DNA of 18,072 nucleotides, taken from NCBI GenBank assembly GCA_036343175.1, contig JAZASR010000038.1, forward strand, positions 1 to 18,072, in the 5' to 3' direction. This DNA is from JAEEJA01 sp036343175 (GTDB lineage Bacteria > Bacillota > Clostridia > Lachnospirales > Lachnospiraceae). The notes under the pieces are model-generated. The model was given only the letters and a program-made list of their open reading frames with translations, was not told the DNA's origin and did not search any database. Shown one piece after another: positions 14,971 through 18,072 of the stretch (position 1 is the first letter of the stretch; the number at the start of each line of letters is the position of its first letter). A program made the translations under genes and the position numbers.

Positions 14971-14984
14971 TTGATTTAAATCAA
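14971..14984. promoter_or_regulatory. Perfect FNR/CRP-type palindrome upstream of pflB
   Basis: TTGATTTAAATCAA matches the classical FNR half-sites TTGAT-N4-ATCAA exactly; the palindrome extends one base further on each side (14970-14985). It lies about 140 bases upstream of the predicted pflB transcription start. A Crp/Fnr-family oxygen or redox sensor controlling pyruvate formate-lyase would be logical. Nearby, TTGTAAA occurs at 14959-14965 and 14992-14998, and its complement TTTACAA at 15063-15069, which may be further regulator sites. The remainder of the 392-base gap 14863-15254 is AT-rich leader. Confidence 0.5.
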
Positions 14985-15077
14985 ACTTTACTTGTAAAAT
15001 TTTAACGAAATTTTTAATGGATATATACTCTGTTTTTGTGCAATACTTACAAAAAAACATTCTTTACAAATAATTAA

Positions 15078-15106
15078 TAGACAGTTGCCTTTTCTTGTGC
15101 TAATAT
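15078..15106 (+). promoter_or_regulatory. Predicted pflB promoter
   Basis: TAGACA (15078-15083) and TAATAT (15101-15106) are spaced by 17 bases. A start near 15113 leaves a leader of about 140 bases before the pflB ATG. A TATACT at 15024-15029 could belong to a second, weaker promoter. Confidence 0.5.
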
Positions 15107-15254
15107 CGTAAACACAAGGGATTGGGCCTTATTGGATTTCCATTTTGGGCAGTTGTTATTAAAAAGGCTTCTCTTTGATGATAAACGGTCTCATCTGGAA
15201 AGATATGCGGCGCGTATTCCAAAATCAATTTCTAAGATTAAGAAAGGAGATATT

Positions 15255-17570
15255 ATGTCATCTTTAATGGATCATGCAGATACACCACTGGCTGCAGATT
15301 TCGAACAGTGGGCAGGCTTCAAGGGCGGAAGATGGAAAGAGGAAGTTAACGTAAGAGACTTCATCCAGCACAACTACACTCCATATGATGGAGACAAGTC
15401 ATTCCTTGCCGGACCTACAGAGGCAACAGATAAGCTTTGGGGAAAGGTACAGGAGTATCAGAAGGAAGAGAGAGCTAAGGGCGGAGTTCTCGATATGGAT
15501 ACAGATATCGTATCTTCCATCACTTCACATAAGCCTGGCTACATAGATGAAAGCATGAAGGATCTTGAGCAGATCGTTGGTCTTCAGACAGATAAGCCTC
15601 TGAAGCGTGCATTCATGCCTTATGGTGGTATCAGAATGGCTGAGGAATCATGCGAAATGTATGGTTACAAGCCTTCAGAAAAGCTTCATGAGATATTTAC
15701 AAAGTATCACAAGACTCACAACGATGCAGTTTTTGATGCTTATACACCAGAGATGAGACTTGCAAGACGTGCTCATATCGTTACAGGTCTCCCTGATACA
15801 TACGGAAGAGGACGTATCGTAGGTGATTACAGAAGAGTTGCTCTTTACGGTATCGATTACCTCATCAAGGAGAAAGAGAACGATAAGGAAGATATCGGAT
15901 TTGACGGTATCATGACAGATGACGTTATCCGTCTTCGTGAGGAAGTTTCTGAACAGATAAGAAGACTTAAAGAGATGAAGGTTATGGCTGAAAGCTATGG
16001 CTTCGATATCTCTAAGCCGGCTAAGACAGCTAAGGAAGCTGTTCAGTGGTTATACTTCGGATATCTTGCAGCTATCAAGACACAGAACGGTGCAGCTATG
16101 TCAGTTGGACGTGTTTCTACATTCCTTGATATCTACTTCTCAAGAGATCTTGCCAATGGCGTTATAGATGAGAGCCAGGCACAGGAGATCATTGATCACT
16201 TCGTACTTAAGCTTCGTATGGTTAAGTTCGCTCGTATCAGATCTTACAACGAGCTTTTCTCAGGCGATCCTGTATGGGCTACACTCGAAGTTGCCGGACT
16301 TGGCATGGATGGCAGACACATGGTTACAAAGACCTGCTATCGTTTCTTACATACACTCGAGAACATGGGACCAGCTCCAGAGCCGAACCTTACAGTTCTC
16401 TATTCAAAGAGACTTCCGGAGAGCTTCAGAGACTATGCTGCTGAAATTTCTATCAAGACATCTTCTATCCAGTATGAGAACGATGATGTCATGAGACCTA
16501 TCTGGGGCGATGACTACAGCATCTGCTGCTGCGTATCTGCTACACAGACAGGTAAGGAGCTTCAATTCTTCGGTGCACGTGCTAACCTTGGCAAGGCACT
16601 TCTCTATGCTATCAACGGTGGTGCTGATGAGAACCCTAAGTTCTTCGATGAGAACGGCAACCCAATGCAGGTAGCTCCGGAGTATGCACCTATTACTTCC
16701 GAGTATCTTGATTATGACGAAGTTATCAAGAAGTACGATGTAATGCTTGACTGGCTCGCTAAGACATATGTAAATATCTTAAACCTCATCCATTATATGC
16801 ATGATAAGTACTACTATGAGTCAGCAGAGCTTGCTCTGATGGATACTCACAGCAGACGTACATTCGCAACTGGTATTGCAGGTTTCTCACACGTTGTAGA
16901 TTCACTTTCAGCTATTAAGTATGCTAAGGTAAAGGTTAAGAGAAATGACAAGGGCCTTGCAACAGGCTTCGATATCGAGGGTGACTTCCCACGTTACGGC
17001 AATGATGATGACCGTGCTGATGATATCGCTGTCAACCTTCTCAAGACTTTCATGAAGAAGGTTAGAAAGTATCCTACATACAGAGATTCAGAGCCTACAA
17101 CATCTATCCTTACTATTACATCTAACGTTGTTTATGGTAAGTTCACCGGTGAGCTTCCTGACGGCCGTGAGGCTGGTAAGCCATTCTCACCTGGAGCAAA
17201 CCCAAGCTACGGCGCAGAGAAGAGCGGTCTTCTTGCATCACTCAACTCAGTTGCAAAGCTTCCTTATGAGTATGCTCTTGATGGTATTTCCAATACACAG
17301 ACTATTCACCCAGACGCACTCGGCAAGACCGAGGATGAGAGAGTTAAGACTCTTGTAAGCGCTATGGATGGTTACTTTGAGAAGGGCGCACATCACCTTA
17401 ACGTTAACGTATTTGGTGTTGAAAAGCTCAAGGATGCAATGGAGCACCCGGAGAAGCCAGAGTATGCTAACTTCACTATCCGTGTATCAGGCTATGCTGT
17501 TAAGTTCATCGATCTTACACATGAGCAGCAGCTCGATGTTATTTCTCGTACATGCCACCAGTCAATGTGA
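15255..17570 (+). CDS. pflB: Pyruvate formate-lyase (formate C-acetyltransferase)
   Basis: PFL splits pyruvate and CoA into acetyl-CoA and formate through a glycyl radical; it is central to anaerobic mixed-acid or butyrate fermentation. The 771-residue protein (usual 740-770) starts at ATG 15255 behind AAAGGAGA; an upstream in-frame TTG (15132) has no such site. The active site is in SICCCVSA: the last two cysteines (C425, C426) align with the catalytic pair, and a third cysteine (C424) precedes them where alanine is usual. Next come QFFGARANLGKALLYAINGG and IHYMHDKYYYESAELALMDT. The glycyl-radical motif is RVSGYAV with G746, 26 residues from the end. Codon use is more biased to GCT, GGT and CTT than in neighbouring genes, as expected of a highly expressed gene. 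No activating-enzyme gene (pflA) is visible within the window. Confidence 0.98.
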   Translation: MSSLMDHADTPLAADFEQWAGFKGGRWKEEVNVRDFIQHNYTPYDGDKSFLAGPTEATDKLWGKVQEYQKEERAKGGVLDMDTDIVSSITSHKPGYIDESMKDLEQIVGLQTDKPLKRAFMPYGGIRMAEESCEMYGYKPSEKLHEIFTKYHKTHNDAVFDAYTPEMRLARRAHIVTGLPDTYGRGRIVGDYRRVALYGIDYLIKEKENDKEDIGFDGIMTDDVIRLREEVSEQIRRLKEMKVMAESYGFDISKPAKTAKEAVQWLYFGYLAAIKTQNGAAMSVGRVSTFLDIYFSRDLANGVIDESQAQEIIDHFVLKLRMVKFARIRSYNELFSGDPVWATLEVAGLGMDGRHMVTKTCYRFLHTLENMGPAPEPNLTVLYSKRLPESFRDYAAEISIKTSSIQYENDDVMRPIWGDDYSICCCVSATQTGKELQFFGARANLGKALLYAINGGADENPKFFDENGNPMQVAPEYAPITSEYLDYDEVIKKYDVMLDWLAKTYVNILNLIHYMHDKYYYESAELALMDTHSRRTFATGIAGFSHVVDSLSAIKYAKVKVKRNDKGLATGFDIEGDFPRYGNDDDRADDIAVNLLKTFMKKVRKYPTYRDSEPTTSILTITSNVVYGKFTGELPDGREAGKPFSPGANPSYGAEKSGLLASLNSVAKLPYEYALDGISNTQTIHPDALGKTEDERVKTLVSAMDGYFEKGAHHLNVNVFGVEKLKDAMEHPEKPEYANFTIRVSGYAVKFIDLTHEQQLDVISRTCHQSM

Positions 17571-17661
17571 TGTGTCCTGAATAACAGAATTGCATAAAGA
17601 CATTCAAAGCATTGCTAACTTTTACTAACTCTGATTTAAGCTTTGTTGTTTTCGTAAATTG

Positions 17662-17700
17662 ACCCGCCGTGCGGACTTTCTCCGCACGGCGGGTTTTATT
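17662..17700 (+). terminator. Strong Rho-independent terminator of pflB
   Basis: ACCCGCCGTGCGGA (17662-17675) pairs perfectly over 14 bp with 17681-17694 around the loop CTTTC, followed by TTTTATTTT. It lies about 90 bases after the stop codon, so pflB is a single-gene transcript. Confidence 0.95.
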
Positions 17701-17707
17701 TTCATCC

Positions 17708-17725
17708 AAAAAAGTATACTTTTTT
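17708..17725. repeat. 18-bp perfect palindrome A6-GTATAC-T6
   Basis: AAAAAAGTATACTTTTTT reads the same on both strands and lies eight bases after the terminator T-run. It has no loop, so a protein-binding site or a cruciform-prone element is possible, as is a weak terminator acting on either strand. Confidence 0.5.
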
Positions 17726-17747
17726 CGGACACTTACGGTTTTTAAGT

Positions 17748-17949
17748 GTTCATCAGCCTTCTTAAATTCTAATAGCACTTTGATGGTCAGGTAATGCTTT
17801 AAGGACGCGCTTTCGCTCACTTCTTCACGCAGCGCTTCTAATCTCAGACTTCCTTTCAGTCGTCTTCGCTAAGAAGCGGCGTTCAGAATGGTCCTTAAAG
17901 CATTACCTGACCATCAAAGTGCTTTTTGAAGTCCTTGAGGCTGATGAAC
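17748..17949. repeat. 202-base imperfect inverted-repeat element of unknown nature
   Basis: Left arm 17748-17806 and right arm 17891-17949 are 59 nt each. The outer 12 bases (17748-17759 with 17938-17949) and inner 33 bases (17774-17806 with 17891-17923) are perfect reverse complements; the 14 bases between have diverged. The central 84 bases hold smaller stems (GCGCT 17807-17811 with AGCGC 17831-17835; CGCTTCT with AGAAGCG). Read outwards from the centre, both arms encode the same peptide, SLKHYLTIKVL, then ADE, on opposite strands. No clear target-site duplication flanks it. It could be a MITE-like mobile repeat, remains of a duplicated gene end, or a long structured RNA. Otherwise I see no gene from 17571 to 18067. 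Confidence 0.8.
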
Positions 17950-18067
17950 GTAGAAAGCCGGAAAATTTAACATTATTTTTTATTAATGTATTTAAAAATT
18001 ATTGCCTTTGAGAATTAAGGTTTGCGGGTATGGGCTGTAAGCAATACTGCTTATTGGAGATGGCGAG

Positions 18068-18072
18068 ATGAA
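18068..18072 (+). CDS. Possible start of a further gene at the window edge
   Basis: GGAGA (18056-18060) stands seven bases before an ATG at 18068-18070, and only two more bases follow. Spacing is ideal for a start. An activating-enzyme gene (pflA) often follows pflB, but nothing in the sequence shows the product. Confidence 0.35.

Noticed and set aside
15132..15254. N-terminal extension of pyruvate formate-lyase from a TTG
   Set aside because: The extension has no ribosome binding site and no family similarity, whereas ATG 15255 follows AAAGGAGA and gives the normal N-terminus.
17539..17820. Minus-strand 93-codon frame downstream of pflB
   Set aside because: It runs through the pflB terminator and the end of pflB; only the part in the inverted-repeat arm is of interest, and it is treated as part of that element.

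Overview
The window looks like a chromosomal segment of an anaerobic Gram-positive fermenter, most probably a Lachnospiraceae-type Clostridia (Butyrivibrio/Pseudobutyrivibrio/Roseburia-like). This rests on the pyrH-frr-uppS-cdsA-dxr-rseP-ispG gene order, on strong AGGAGG-type ribosome binding sites, on a pyruvate formate-lyase gene of the anaerobic type, and on a lysine-rich C-terminus of a surface protein typical of this family. The genus is an inference. All convincing genes lie on the plus strand; no rRNA, tRNA or CRISPR array was seen.

Left part (1-3255), accessory in character: the end of a cell-surface protein with a strong terminator; an AT-rich gene for an AAA/DUF4143 ATPase with its own near-consensus promoter and an operator-like inverted repeat; then an azlC-azlD pair (branched-chain amino acid export). 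The azlC 5' end looks damaged: the start with a good ribosome binding site (1816) is out of frame with the rest, and about 20 residues of the expected first membrane helix are absent.

Centre (about 3160-14862), a long envelope-biogenesis gene cluster: a predicted promoter, then bactofilin, UMP kinase (pyrH), ribosome recycling factor (frr), undecaprenyl-PP synthase (uppS), CDP-diglyceride synthase (cdsA), DXP reductoisomerase (dxr), site-2 protease (rseP), HMBPP synthase (ispG), a class A penicillin-binding protein, and a two-helix membrane protein with a disordered repetitive N-terminus. Dxr and IspG make isoprenoid precursors, UppS turns them into the lipid carrier, CdsA feeds phospholipids, and the PBP uses carrier-linked lipid II. 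The bactofilin at the head and the PBP after ispG (where I would expect polC) are the unusual members.

Right part (14863-18072): a hairpin terminator, then a 392-base promoter region carrying a perfect FNR-type palindrome (TTGAT-N4-ATCAA), then pflB with catalytic cysteines and glycyl-radical site intact, a 14-bp-stem terminator, and a striking 202-base inverted-repeat element with 59-nt arms of unknown nature. A ribosome binding site and ATG at the very edge suggest another gene begins there.

A recurring oddity is that many gaps between the envelope genes carry their own unrelated short tandem repeat (units of 39, 33, 9, 27 and 29 nt), two of them overlapping the upstream gene's stop codon. 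Together with the 202-base inverted repeat, these are the best candidates for something undescribed; I see no evidence for a new multi-gene system.
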